From contig FXAI01000002.1 of the NCBI GenBank assembly GCA_900177435.1, forward strand, positions 332,386-396,385: a stretch of DNA of 64,000 bases. The letters are read 5' to 3'. The notes under the pieces are model-generated. The model searched no databases and had not been told where the DNA came from. It saw nothing but the letters and a program-made list of their open reading frames with translations. Shown piece after piece: positions 43,300-52,105 of this stretch. The position numbers and the translations under genes are program-made. The stretch comes from Alteromonadaceae bacterium Bs31. GTDB taxonomy: Bacteria > Pseudomonadota > Gammaproteobacteria > Pseudomonadales > Cellvibrionaceae. Positions within the stretch are counted from its first letter, which is position 1, and each line of letters starts with the position of its first letter.

Positions 43300-44691
43300 A
43301 TGACCATTCAAAAGCTCTCCCCCTATGGCCTGCTATTTCTTAGCCTTATTTTATCGTTCTTGATAAGCGGTAAAGCACAGGCTCAGATCGACCCGGGTTT
43401 TTGTGCGCGTGAACACCCGGAAGAACCTTATTGCCATGTAATGATGAGCTTAATCGGCGGTCATCTAAACCAGTTGGGTGTCGGTGTCCCTATGGCTTCC
43501 TTACCAGAGCGGCTGGCCTCCCGCTTACAGGGCCATTTTCCTGGCCTTGACCTGGCAGCCATTCGCGTTGGCTTTTCCGATCGTCAACCGGTGGGAAACG
43601 CTACCACGGATTGTAACAATATTTATTTTCACGACCGCTACGTACTAACGGAAATTCAAAGCATGCTCTTTAGTGAGCAGGATGATTTTTACTGGCTGCT
43701 GCATGAGCTTGCGCACTCGCAACAATGCGCTCAGCTGGGCCAGGATGAATTTCGATTTCGCTGGATGCAGGCTGCCAGAGGTTTTGTGTGGCGAAACCCT
43801 ATCGACTTATTAATTGGTCGACTGGATTGGCACGACTTGTGGCTGGCAGTTCCCCTTGAGCAAGAAGCCGATGAGCATGCTTGGAAAGGCTTATCGATAG
43901 TGAAAGGTTTTCATCGCTCGGTTGTGACTGGTGACACAGATGGTGATGGAAGAGAGGAAATAGGTTCCTTTGAACCGCGCATTGGCCGCTGGCGAGCTAT
44001 TCAAGGAGGAAACTGGGCTGCATTAGGTACTCACGGTCAAGTGGGTGACATCGGTCTGATAGCCGACGTGGACAATGACGGCACTGACGATTTTATTACT
44101 TATACACCGGGCACAGGTCGTTGGATTGCCAAAAACCGCAACGGTACAACGCTGCGGACGCTAACGTTTGGTCGTGGAGAATATATGCCTTTTACCGGCG
44201 ACTTTGATGGCGATGGCACAACAGATTTCGCAATCTATAAGGCAGCCACTCGGGAGTGGTGGATTCGTAGCGGATTAAATGGCTTTATTGTCAACCGGCA
44301 GCTCAATGGTTTGCTTGGCGCCACGGCACTGGTGGGAGACTATGACGGCGATGGGGCAACAGACTTTGTTAATTATGCCAACACCAATGGCTTCTGGTCT
44401 CCGCGCCGCGCAGACAGACGTTTAATATTCCTGCCGCGCTGGGGAAGTCGAAATGCCTACCTTCCTCTAGCGGCAGAGCTGGACGCTAACGTCGGGTCAG
44501 AAATGGTTCTGTACCGTTTGGATACCGCGGGGTTCTATGGGCGCACCCCGGATGCGCTATTGTTTTCGAACGACACCAGTACTTGGACAAACCGTCGTCT
44601 ACAGCCTTTTGCTGCGGATACCAATGGTGATGGTCGTGACGAGCTATATGTATACTTTGGCAGAACGAACATCGTTCAGCTGGTACGCTGA
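43300..44691 (+). CDS. secreted HELAH metallopeptidase-like protein with calcium-type repeats
   Basis: 463 residues from the ATG at 43300; AAGGAC lies upstream, and the frame is open 18 codons further. A signal peptide ends at about AQA (26). Residues about 30-200 hold LLHELAHSQQC, an HExxH zinc site, and the region GHFPGLDLAAIRVGFSDRQP, as in DUF4157-like metallopeptidases. After that come at least four repeats with DTDGDGREEIGSFEPRIGRW, DVDNDGTDDFITYTPGTGRW, DFDGDGTTDFAIY and DYDGDGATDFVNY, the FG-GAP/VCBS pattern whose DxDxDG loops bind calcium. A secreted protease or adhesin is the likely role. Confidence 0.8.
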   Translation: MTIQKLSPYGLLFLSLILSFLISGKAQAQIDPGFCAREHPEEPYCHVMMSLIGGHLNQLGVGVPMASLPERLASRLQGHFPGLDLAAIRVGFSDRQPVGNATTDCNNIYFHDRYVLTEIQSMLFSEQDDFYWLLHELAHSQQCAQLGQDEFRFRWMQAARGFVWRNPIDLLIGRLDWHDLWLAVPLEQEADEHAWKGLSIVKGFHRSVVTGDTDGDGREEIGSFEPRIGRWRAIQGGNWAALGTHGQVGDIGLIADVDNDGTDDFITYTPGTGRWIAKNRNGTTLRTLTFGRGEYMPFTGDFDGDGTTDFAIYKAATREWWIRSGLNGFIVNRQLNGLLGATALVGDYDGDGATDFVNYANTNGFWSPRRADRRLIFLPRWGSRNAYLPLAAELDANVGSEMVLYRLDTAGFYGRTPDALLFSNDTSTWTNRRLQPFAADTNGDGRDELYVYFGRTNIVQLVR

Positions 44692-44715
44692 ATTATTATT
44701 TAATTTCACAAGCCC

Positions 44716-45849
44716 CTAGCTTGCTTTATCGGCTATTGAAGATTGCGCGCGGTTTAGATTGCGATAGGCACTAGGGGTGAGCCCGGTTTTGTTTTTAAAT
44801 ACCTTGTAAAACGTATTCCGGTTGTTAAAGCCTGCCTGATAGGCAATATCCGCAATGGAACAATTACTATTATTAGTCTCCAGTATTTTTAAGGCTTCTT
44901 CAAAGCGCATGTTATTCATATATTCATAAAAGCCCAGGCCTTTATGAATATTAAATAACTCTGATAGCTGAGTGCGTGAAACACCCAATAGAGCGGCCAG
45001 CTTGTCAAGGCTAAGGGTTTCATCCAGGTGCAGCTGCAGGCTATTAACCAGGCGTGTTAACTCTGCATCCAGCGCTTTTGCGGTAGCTGGATTTAGCTCC
45101 ACATTCCTTATTCTCTCTTTGCTGCTTTTCCCCTGGCTGTTGGCACTGTGTTCCGCATGTGTTTCGCCTTTGTAGAAGAATTCTGGTTGATATAGAGAAA
45201 GCAAACAGATAACCGAGACATAAATAGCGATGGCACCGGCTATAAACTGTAGCCAAGAAAAATTGAGAGCCACCCCGCGCAGCACGAGATTAATAATCGT
45301 CAGGTCCATTAGCGCTAAGACCACAAGGCCAAGTGCTAGAAAAAGTAGCCAGTAGTAGGTGGTGTTACGGTGGTTTTTTGCCAGATTCACTAGGCGTGAT
45401 TTTTTCCGATAAACATGTACGCTACTCGCAAGGCCATAGCAAAACACGTGTAAGGTGAGGCCCCACAATACCAAGGATGCAGGTATAAGGTTTTGGGGGG
45501 CTAACTGGTAAAAGGCTACGATAAAAAAAGGTGCCATATGTAAGCAAATTTTCCACCGGCTAAGCGGCTTATTAGTCGACTGCTGAATAATAATAAACAG
45601 CAGGGGACCATAGGCCCATGTGAGGTTTTGACTCAGGCGCGTTAGCCAAACCAGTGTTCCGTGAGTGAGTAGCTGAAAATATGCGTTTAGCGAGGGTATT
45701 AATAGAATGCTCACATACAGCACTAAGCAGTAATTTATTTTTTTATTGCCTTTTTTTGCCAGCAAAAGGTTGAGACCAGTGAATATGCCGAGGCTGACGG
45801 AAAAAATATGCCAGACTTTAAATAGCTCCACGGACAACTCACTGCTCAT
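44716..45849 (-). CDS. membrane-bound AraC-family regulator
   Basis: 377 residues. The first 225 residues contain six to seven hydrophobic helices; the last 100 (about 265-365) are the double helix-turn-helix of AraC with LDKLAALLGVSRTQLSELFN and DIAYQAGFNNRNTFYKVFKN. So the DNA-binding part is tied to the inner membrane and the helices probably sense a ligand. AAGGA precedes the ATG. It lies 78 bases behind the secreted protein gene at 45928 on the same strand, which may be its partner or target. Confidence 0.85.
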   Translation of the reverse strand: MSSELSVELFKVWHIFSVSLGIFTGLNLLLAKKGNKKINYCLVLYVSILLIPSLNAYFQLLTHGTLVWLTRLSQNLTWAYGPLLFIIIQQSTNKPLSRWKICLHMAPFFIVAFYQLAPQNLIPASLVLWGLTLHVFCYGLASSVHVYRKKSRLVNLAKNHRNTTYYWLLFLALGLVVLALMDLTIINLVLRGVALNFSWLQFIAGAIAIYVSVICLLSLYQPEFFYKGETHAEHSANSQGKSSKERIRNVELNPATAKALDAELTRLVNSLQLHLDETLSLDKLAALLGVSRTQLSELFNIHKGLGFYEYMNNMRFEEALKILETNNSNCSIADIAYQAGFNNRNTFYKVFKNKTGLTPSAYRNLNRAQSSIADKAS

Positions 45850-45927
45850 ACGAAAATTCCTTTTGATTAATGCTCAATGACTTTACGGTGGCCCAGGTCA
45901 CAGTCATTGTCTTGTTTCGAACGGCCT

Positions 45928-46785
45928 CTATTGTGTTTCAAACACCGTGAAGGTACCGGAAAACTTAATCAGGCCATCTGCAAAGCTCTGGTACCAGCTA
46001 CCAGAGTAGGGGGTATCGTAGTTGTATACCATTGTGTAGCTGGCGGTGTAGTTAATACTGGGGATTGTTTGTTGTGTTTCTTCAAGTACGGTGTTGGGTG
46101 CAATTTTAATCGCCGAGTAAGTGCCATTGTGATCCACAGTACCTGGGCCATGGCCTATACCCTGGTAGCTGCCGTCCGCTGCGTAGTGCTGAAAAATGGC
46201 AGAGCCCGGCGTAGGAAACTGGCCCTCTGGTAGGTAGTCACTTGAGGCGCTGAGTACCGACAGTACTACAGTCTTGCCTGCATGAGTGCCGGGGGCGACG
46301 CCGGTGGTTTCCGCTGAGCTCAGGCTGAAGCGACCAGAGAGTGTTGTATTGTGGTCTTCATATACCCGCACCCACGTTCCTCTGGAGGCATTTTCAAATG
46401 TGTAGCGGGTGGAATAGGCCTGGCCGGTGTGCTCATCTTGCGCTGTTTCCAAAGCCCGCGTTCTCGCCAGGCGGCGGTATGTATAAGCGGCTTTGCCTTC
46501 TATTGCTGCGGCGCCAGTGTAGCTTGCGGTGGAGTAGCTGTGGCGGTTCTGATAAAACTGCACGATGGCACCTTTGCCAGGATAAAGCTCAGGATTATCA
46601 CTTTCCATCGCTTCAATTTGTAACACCAGGGTTGCATTAATCAATTGCTTTGGTGTTGAGTGGCAGCGCTTGCCTTCGCTGAAAAAGAAACTCCCGGCCC
46701 AGCTTTGCACTGCTGTACCCAATAGCAAGGTACAGGCGACGGACAGCAAAAGGCCTTTGTTAACAAGCAGGTGTTTTAGATTCAT
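45928..46785 (-). CDS. secreted protein with two similar halves, unknown
   Basis: 286 residues from the ATG at 46785, which has AAAGGA seven bases upstream. The signal peptide ends around SWAG (about 30). The mature part seems to hold two related halves of about 100 residues: each begins with a glycine-x-IVQF/IFQ-type strand, has YT(A)SYTMVYN/YSTRYTFEN and ends in LSGRFSL/FSGTFTVFE. The halves look like a calycin or other beta barrel, but I cannot name it. A putative operon with the AraC gene downstream. Confidence 0.6.
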   Translation of the reverse strand: MNLKHLLVNKGLLLSVACTLLLGTAVQSWAGSFFFSEGKRCHSTPKQLINATLVLQIEAMESDNPELYPGKGAIVQFYQNRHSYSTASYTGAAAIEGKAAYTYRRLARTRALETAQDEHTGQAYSTRYTFENASRGTWVRVYEDHNTTLSGRFSLSSAETTGVAPGTHAGKTVVLSVLSASSDYLPEGQFPTPGSAIFQHYAADGSYQGIGHGPGTVDHNGTYSAIKIAPNTVLEETQQTIPSINYTASYTMVYNYDTPYSGSWYQSFADGLIKFSGTFTVFETQ

Positions 46786-47064
46786 TGTCATTTCCTTTGG
46801 TAATGTTTGAATGATGTGTGGGGAGTGACAACTATCTAGCTTCGGGCTGGGTGAATTGTGTATTTCCAACGAAAGTGACACTATAAGTTAATTTTCGCGC
46901 CACAAGCTCATGTATGAAGCGCAGGGAAGTCTTAAACCCTGCTGTATTGACCGCTATTAATGTGGGTGTACTATGGTTCTGAATAGCAAGGCACAAGCGC
47001 GAAAAATAGAGCGCCCGAGCGGGCAAATGATATTTGATTGGAAGTTAAAGTGGGTGACATATGA

Positions 47065-47721
47065 ATGCCGGAGAATGAGCAAGTAAAAATATACTCACAC
47101 CTGGAAGAGAAAACTAACATTATTTCTCACGCCATTGGCTTTGTTTTAAGCCTTGTTGCCCTCGTTCTTTTAGTTATACACGCCGTTCTCCATGGCGGCG
47201 CCCTGTCTGTTGTGGGCTTTTCAATTTATGGCCTTAGTCTTATGGTTTTGTATGCGGCTTCTACTTTTTACCACAGCTCAAAAACAGCGCAAGTTCGGAG
47301 TCGATTAAGAGTTTTTGATCACGCCTCAATTTATGTGCTTATCGCAGGTTCTTACACACCGTTTGCGCTGGTAGCGCTGGGTGGCAGTTTTGGTTGGCTG
47401 GTCTTTGGTTTGTGCTGGGGTCTGGCGCTGATTGGCGTGGTTTTAAAATTATTTTTTACTGGCAGATATAAAATAGTTTCTACATTGATGTATATATTTA
47501 TGGGCTGGATGAGCTTGTTTTTAATAAAACCCCTGATGGTGGTTTTACCGGCTAAGGGTTTAAGCTGGCTGGTGGCAGGCGGTGTGGCTTATACCCTTGG
47601 GGCACTTATTTACAGTATTAAAAAAATACAATTTAACCACGCGATATTTCATCTATTTGTTTTGCTTGGCAGTTTTTGCCACTTTATCTCTGTGTACCTG
47701 TATGTGCTGCCATCACAATAA
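47065..47721 (+). CDS. hemolysin III family membrane protein (YqfA/PAQR-like)
   Basis: 218 residues with seven helices. The metal-binding pattern is seen: ISHAIGFVLS and FYHSSKTAQVRSRLRVFDHA at the N-terminus and HAIFHLFVLLGSFCHFIS at the C-terminus. The family includes hemolysin III and the bacterial members of the PAQR receptors; their role in bacteria is mostly linked to membrane lipid balance. It ends shortly before the bidirectional terminator at 47760. Confidence 0.88.
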   Translation: MPENEQVKIYSHLEEKTNIISHAIGFVLSLVALVLLVIHAVLHGGALSVVGFSIYGLSLMVLYAASTFYHSSKTAQVRSRLRVFDHASIYVLIAGSYTPFALVALGGSFGWLVFGLCWGLALIGVVLKLFFTGRYKIVSTLMYIFMGWMSLFLIKPLMVVLPAKGLSWLVAGGVAYTLGALIYSIKKIQFNHAIFHLFVLLGSFCHFISVYLYVLPSQ

Positions 47722-47759
47722 AATAGAAAGCGTGTAGGTGTAGTACTGCGTAATAGTAA

Positions 47760-47795
47760 AAAAGCCCCGAAAGCTGATCGCTTCGGGGCTTTTTA
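47760..47795. terminator. strong bidirectional terminator
   Basis: AAAAAGCCCCGAA and TTCGGGGCTTTTT are perfect 13-base arms around a ten-base loop. T tracts are present on both strands. It lies between the convergent hemolysin III and xylanase genes. Confidence 0.9.
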
Positions 47796-47831
47796 CGCTG
47801 TGCCACTTATTGGCAATAATTTCCGTGAACT

Positions 47832-49544
47832 CTAGCGGTTAAGGTAATCCATCAGCCAGGTCATGGCGGGGCGAGGATTGCCGTTGCTTTGAATTAAGCC
47901 GGTTCCATTGCGCCAGGTGGCGCCAACCACGTAACCCCATAAGGTGATGCCAACCACCGAGGAGTGGTTGTAAAACACGGGGAACTGTTCGCGCATAATG
48001 GCCAGTTGTTCCTGGTCATTGGTTCTGGCGATGTCGTACTCGGAAACATAAATCGGCAAGCCCAGGTCGGCAATACGGTTGAGGTTGTTTTTAAGTTCAG
48101 AAAGGGATTGCCCTTCTAGGCCATGAGCTTGCACCCCAATGGCATCGACTACGCCGGCATTAATGGCAGGGCGAGCCATGCTGATAAACTCGCTGGTGTT
48201 CCATCGCAGTACGTTGTAGTCGTTGAGTATTAAGATGGAATTGGGGCAGTACTTACGTGCCAGCTGGAAGGATTTGATTATCCAGTCGTTACCGAAAGCG
48301 TCTCTGGCAAAGTTAGCCGGTGCGTGACCCGGAGTAGCTTCGTTTACCACGTCGATCATTTCTGTATCCGGATAGCGGCTGCAGTAATCGGAAATCCACT
48401 CTTCAATTTCTTCCGCCTTCTCTGAATCACTGAGGTTGTTTATCCAGTTAGGGTACTGGCTTCCCCAAACGAAGGTGTGGTGCTTGTAGGGAACATTGTT
48501 CTGCTTGGCGTAGGCGTAAGCATTATCAGTTTTGCTCCAGTTGTAGTTGTCGCGCGAGCTTTCAACCGAGCCCCACTTGCCACCGTTCTCAAGGGTTATC
48601 TGATCCCAATACTGGCCGAAATCCGAGCGTATGGAGCCGTTAGTAGTGATGTTACCCACAAAGAACTCAGGTCTCTGTGGGCTGCCACTGCTAGACGATG
48701 AGGATGAGCTGGAACTGCTTGAGGATGAAGAAGAGCTGGAACTGGAGCTACCGTTACAGCTTGTGGCTGCTACATTGGGGCCGCTTACTTCGATATAGTC
48801 GATGTTGCCCAAGCCGGAACCTTGATTAGCCTCGAGACGAAGCGATTTTTTGCCGCTGCCCAAATTAACAGTAGTTGAAGTTGTACTCCAGCTTGTCCAG
48901 CTGCCTGTTGCGTTGAAATCTTCTGTAGAAATATTGCTGCCATTGGCGCTTAGCACACCGGTGCGGTTATTTGAGGAGCCGTTGGCAAAGCGCCAGCGCA
49001 CAGTATAAGAGCCTGCGTCCCCTGTAATGGCCCAGTCGACACCGTTGCCGTTGGCATTCGAGGTGTTAGCAAAACCGCTGCCGGTGTAGCCGGAATTATT
49101 ACTGTCCACACTGCCATCGACATTGCAGAAGCCGGTGGTGTTCTCTTGAATGGTTACCTTGCTGCCACCGCCAGAGGAACTGGACGAGCTGGAGCTGGAA
49201 CTGGAACTACTTGATGAAGAGCTGGAACTGCTGGAAGAGCTGGAACTACTGCTGCTGGAAGATGACGAAGAGCTGGTGGAGCTGCCGTCACAGCTGCCCA
49301 GCGCTGTCCAGGATGCATCGCTGCCAGGAACGGTAGAGGTGTACCAATTCGCCTGGAAAAGATTATTCTGATAAACCATCTGATCGCCAGCATTGGCGTG
49401 ATTGTAGTTTCCGCCTGACCAATCTTTTGCGGTCCAGTTCGGGTATTCGTTAACACCGCCACAGGATGCGGCATAGCTCGATCCTGCATATACAGCGGAG
49501 CAGCTTATTAGGATTAAGCTTATCGCTCGATTAAGTTTTAACAC
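47832..49544 (-). CDS. secreted GH10 xylanase with CBM5 and CBM35
   Basis: 570 residues: signal peptide (1-26), a CBM5-type module (about 28-85, CGGVNEYPNWTAKDW and NNLFQANWYTST), a polyserine linker, a CBM35-like module (about 128-262, VTIQENTTGFC and NIDYIEVSG), a second polyserine linker and a GH10 domain (about 289-570). Acid/base Glu402 is in DVVNEATPGH and nucleophile Glu502 in YVSEYD. It would cut beta-1,4-xylan outside the cell. The start is GTG, with AAGGAG seven bases upstream. The catalytic domain, about 280 residues, is short for GH10, and ITLENGGKW has a Leu where the family has Pro. Confidence 0.93.
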   Translation of the reverse strand: MLKLNRAISLILISCSAVYAGSSYAASCGGVNEYPNWTAKDWSGGNYNHANAGDQMVYQNNLFQANWYTSTVPGSDASWTALGSCDGSSTSSSSSSSSSSSSSSSSSSSSSSSSSSSSSSSSSSGGGSKVTIQENTTGFCNVDGSVDSNNSGYTGSGFANTSNANGNGVDWAITGDAGSYTVRWRFANGSSNNRTGVLSANGSNISTEDFNATGSWTSWSTTSTTVNLGSGKKSLRLEANQGSGLGNIDYIEVSGPNVAATSCNGSSSSSSSSSSSSSSSSSSSSSGSPQRPEFFVGNITTNGSIRSDFGQYWDQITLENGGKWGSVESSRDNYNWSKTDNAYAYAKQNNVPYKHHTFVWGSQYPNWINNLSDSEKAEEIEEWISDYCSRYPDTEMIDVVNEATPGHAPANFARDAFGNDWIIKSFQLARKYCPNSILILNDYNVLRWNTSEFISMARPAINAGVVDAIGVQAHGLEGQSLSELKNNLNRIADLGLPIYVSEYDIARTNDQEQLAIMREQFPVFYNHSSVVGITLWGYVVGATWRNGTGLIQSNGNPRPAMTWLMDYLNR

Positions 49545-50371
49545 AGTAGAATCTCCTTAATTATTTTTTTAAATATTGTACTGCTTAGTGGTAGATAACT
49601 TACCAAAGGAAGCCGTTTATACGGCGGGTGATTAATTTACATGGAGCACCGAAAAATGTTGAGGTGCCTTAATATCTGTTAGTGCTATTGTTATTTACAG
49701 CAAGGCTTCTTGAAATGCGGGGTGCAAGAAACCGATTGGCGATATTACACCCGGGCAATTGCTAAGGCAAAAAAAAGATCACAAATTGAACATATTGGCT
49801 TTAGCTATGTATGGCGTATTGATGAGTGCTTTCGTTAATAGCAGCAAAATTTTTTCGAGCTGATAGCGCATAAAGAAGTGTGCATAAGGCCGTTTGCATA
49901 AGGGAGTTTACGTAAGGGAGTTTACGTAAGGGAGTGTGCGGGCAAGAGCAGCGTTTAAAAAGCCTCCGATAAGTACACCTAATATGTAAGGGGCTTTAGC
50001 GGAAAATCTTTTTTCAGTATGGATAATTTGGGTTGTTGAAATAATACAGGCGCATGGGTTTAAGCGATCATTGGCTAGAGCGCAGTTTGCCGGTGAAAAC
50101 AAGCGCGGCTACAAAAAAACCGGTTTCATTTGGCCGGGTAGCGGCAGAACTAAACAAGCCTCCCCTTGAGTTGCTTATCAGTGTGATTTATGCCGCTTAT
50201 TCAGCCTCATCTTTAGCGCTGTTAGCAAATAGTGAAAATATGCTTGGCTATTGTGCGGTGGCTACTTCAGACTGGCTGGTGGTTTAAGGTCTTGCCCATC
50301 TGCTGTTTTCTTTTTTTGGCGCAAGCGTTTTTTAAGACCACATTGATACCATTGGAGAAAGGAGTTAACTC
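49545..50371. other. intergenic region with a 14-base minisatellite
   Basis: About 830 bases between the xylanase start and the DUF2780 gene. It carries five 14-base repeats at 49869. A frame at 50054-50287 has neither a ribosome-binding site nor a recognised domain, so I do not call it. Confidence 0.5.
49869..49938. repeat. five tandem copies of a 14-base unit
   Basis: The units are CATAAAGAAGTGTG, CATAAGGCCGTTTG, CATAAGGGAGTTTA, CGTAAGGGAGTTTA and CGTAAGGGAGTGTG. They are in register over 70 bases. Fourteen is not a multiple of three, so no protein repeat is encoded. Confidence 0.9.
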
Positions 50372-50938
50372 ATGAAAAAAATCGTTCTATTAACCTTTAT
50401 ATGTGTTTTCGCTAGTCAGGCTCATGCAGGCTTGTGGGAGTCCATTGGCAACTGGTTTAGTGGTGATGATGAGAAGCCTGTAGAAGCGAGCGAGCAAAGT
50501 GCTGCCTCTTCCACCGATTCCGTGGTGGAACAAGGCCTGCAGTTGTTGCCCTTTCTGGTTCAGCAACTGGGGGTGACTGAGGGGCAGGCCAGTGGTGGTC
50601 TCGGGTCATTGTTGCAGGTAGCTACATCGTTGTTGTCTGAGAAGGAAGGCAAGTCTTTGCTCTCTGCAATACCTGATGCTGCAGCACTGTTGGGTGCCGC
50701 GCCTGCCGTGCAGCCAAAAGAAGGCGATGAAAGCGCCTTGTCCGGTGTGCTTAAAGTAGCGGGAGAGCACAGCGAGACGGCTAAAATGGCGGCTCAATTA
50801 ACATCTCAGTTTGACACATTGGGAATGGGGGCAGATATGATTCCCAAATTTACCAGGGCCACTGAGAGTTACCTCGGTAAAACCGATAATGCCGATGCAG
50901 CATCACTACTCAGTAAGGCACTTTCGTCATTTATGTGA
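50372..50938 (+). CDS. secreted DUF2780 protein
   Basis: 188 residues, signal peptide ending in AHAG (about 20), then a Ser-rich segment and a helical domain with LLPFLVQQLGVTEGQASGGLG and AALLGAAP and, near the end, FDTLGMGADMIPKFTRA. That pattern is DUF2780, a family of small secreted proteins in Vibrio and related bacteria with no known role. AAGGAG lies seven bases before the ATG. Confidence 0.85.
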   Translation: MKKIVLLTFICVFASQAHAGLWESIGNWFSGDDEKPVEASEQSAASSTDSVVEQGLQLLPFLVQQLGVTEGQASGGLGSLLQVATSLLSEKEGKSLLSAIPDAAALLGAAPAVQPKEGDESALSGVLKVAGEHSETAKMAAQLTSQFDTLGMGADMIPKFTRATESYLGKTDNADAASLLSKALSSFM

Positions 50939-51238
50939 GTGTTTGAGTCGATACTGGCGCTGGCGGTTCTCTCCGGTGTTGGCTCAAACCCTGCGTCATC
51001 CTTAGATTTTTCCGCCGGTGCTAGCTAAGTCGATCCAGGCTTTAGAGTAATGTCGGAAAGACAGGCGCACCTGGCGTGTATAAGTACCTACAGCCCCGCT
51101 CATAACTTGCCAAAAAACTGAAGCACAGCGCTTAGCTAGCCGCTGATTAAACACGCTTGCGCTAAACACCTTCATTTGATCAAAAGGGCAGTATAAAGTG
51201 CGCGTTCTTATTTGGCGTATGAGCGAGGTGTACTATTA
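50939..51238. other. intergenic region, nothing recognised
   Basis: 300 bases between DUF2780 and the GDT1-like gene. It should hold the promoter of the latter. I looked for a manganese riboswitch, because GDT1-like proteins move metal ions, and did not see one. Confidence 0.4.
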
Positions 51239-51523
51239 ATGTTGGCGTTGCTGGATTGGAAAATATTTCTCACCATTTTTGTAACAGTATTTATTGCTGA
51301 ATTAGGCGACAAAACGCAATTGGCGACGATGTTGTTTGCGGCGGATAAAGAGGTGGGTAAAGTTACTGTGTTTGTGGCTGCCTCTGCAGCGCTTGTGCTC
51401 GCCTCGGCGATTGGCGTTCTGGCGGGCAGCCTGCTATCTGAATATATTAGTGAGAAAATGCTGCAATACCTTGCGGGGGCTGGTTTTATTTTGATTGGCT
51501 TATTTACCCTGATCAAAGCCTAA
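51239..51523 (+). CDS. GDT1/TMEM165-like membrane protein
   Basis: 94 residues from the ATG at 51239. The motif E-x-G-D-(K/R)-[TS] is present as AELGDKTQLAT in the first helix pair, the signature of UPF0016/GDT1, which transports Mn or Ca. There are three helices. The family has two such motifs; only one is seen here, so this half-size protein may act as a homodimer. Confidence 0.82.
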   Translation: MLALLDWKIFLTIFVTVFIAELGDKTQLATMLFAADKEVGKVTVFVAASAALVLASAIGVLAGSLLSEYISEKMLQYLAGAGFILIGLFTLIKA

Positions 51524-52105
51524 GGCACTAACCACCTAGCAACATCAGGAAAATTGCCTGTATTGCTGAGAGCGCGCTGTTCATTGCGCGATAAACCAAA
51601 GATTTTTCTGTGTGATCCAACGCCAGACTATGAGTTTTAATTATTTGGCCTACTCAAATTGTGCGCCACTTCAATGGCCTTCTTAAAAAGACAAAAAAAG
51701 CTGCAAAATAGAGAAGTTTTCCGCTTTCTAAGTGCGCCCTGCCTATATTTCCTGCTGTCATCCGGTAATTCAATTAATTACAGAGAATATTGTCATTTCT
51801 GCCCTGTTCAACACATCAGAGTTTAATCAGTCTAAGATGGCCACGCTTAGTCAGGTGCTCTGCGCTGATCGGAAAATGGAAAGAAAAAAATAACTTAAGA
51901 AAATTAAGAAACACGCCGCTACTTGTTGCTGTTGATGTCTGGCGAATAATAAAAAGACGTATCTACCTCATAGTATTCCAAGTTTGATATTCCGAGCCAG
52001 GGCGTCGGGCTAAGTTATGCCTGATAAAGCTATTCGATACTGCTGCAGTGGTAGCCAGCAGGCTGATAACAATAATCGTAAAACAATTCCTATTCGGAGC
52101 TAGTT
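51524..52105. other. intergenic region upstream of the large xylanase
   Basis: About 580 bases. It should hold the promoter for the xylanase gene. A reading frame of 66 codons (51790-51987) is not convincing. No gene is supported. Confidence 0.4.

Noticed and set aside
50054-50287. 77-codon frame upstream of DUF2780
   Set aside because: No ribosome-binding site or recognised fold; no family resemblance.
50939-51238. Possible manganese riboswitch before the GDT1-like gene
   Set aside because: I did not find the conserved loops of the yybP-ykoY element.
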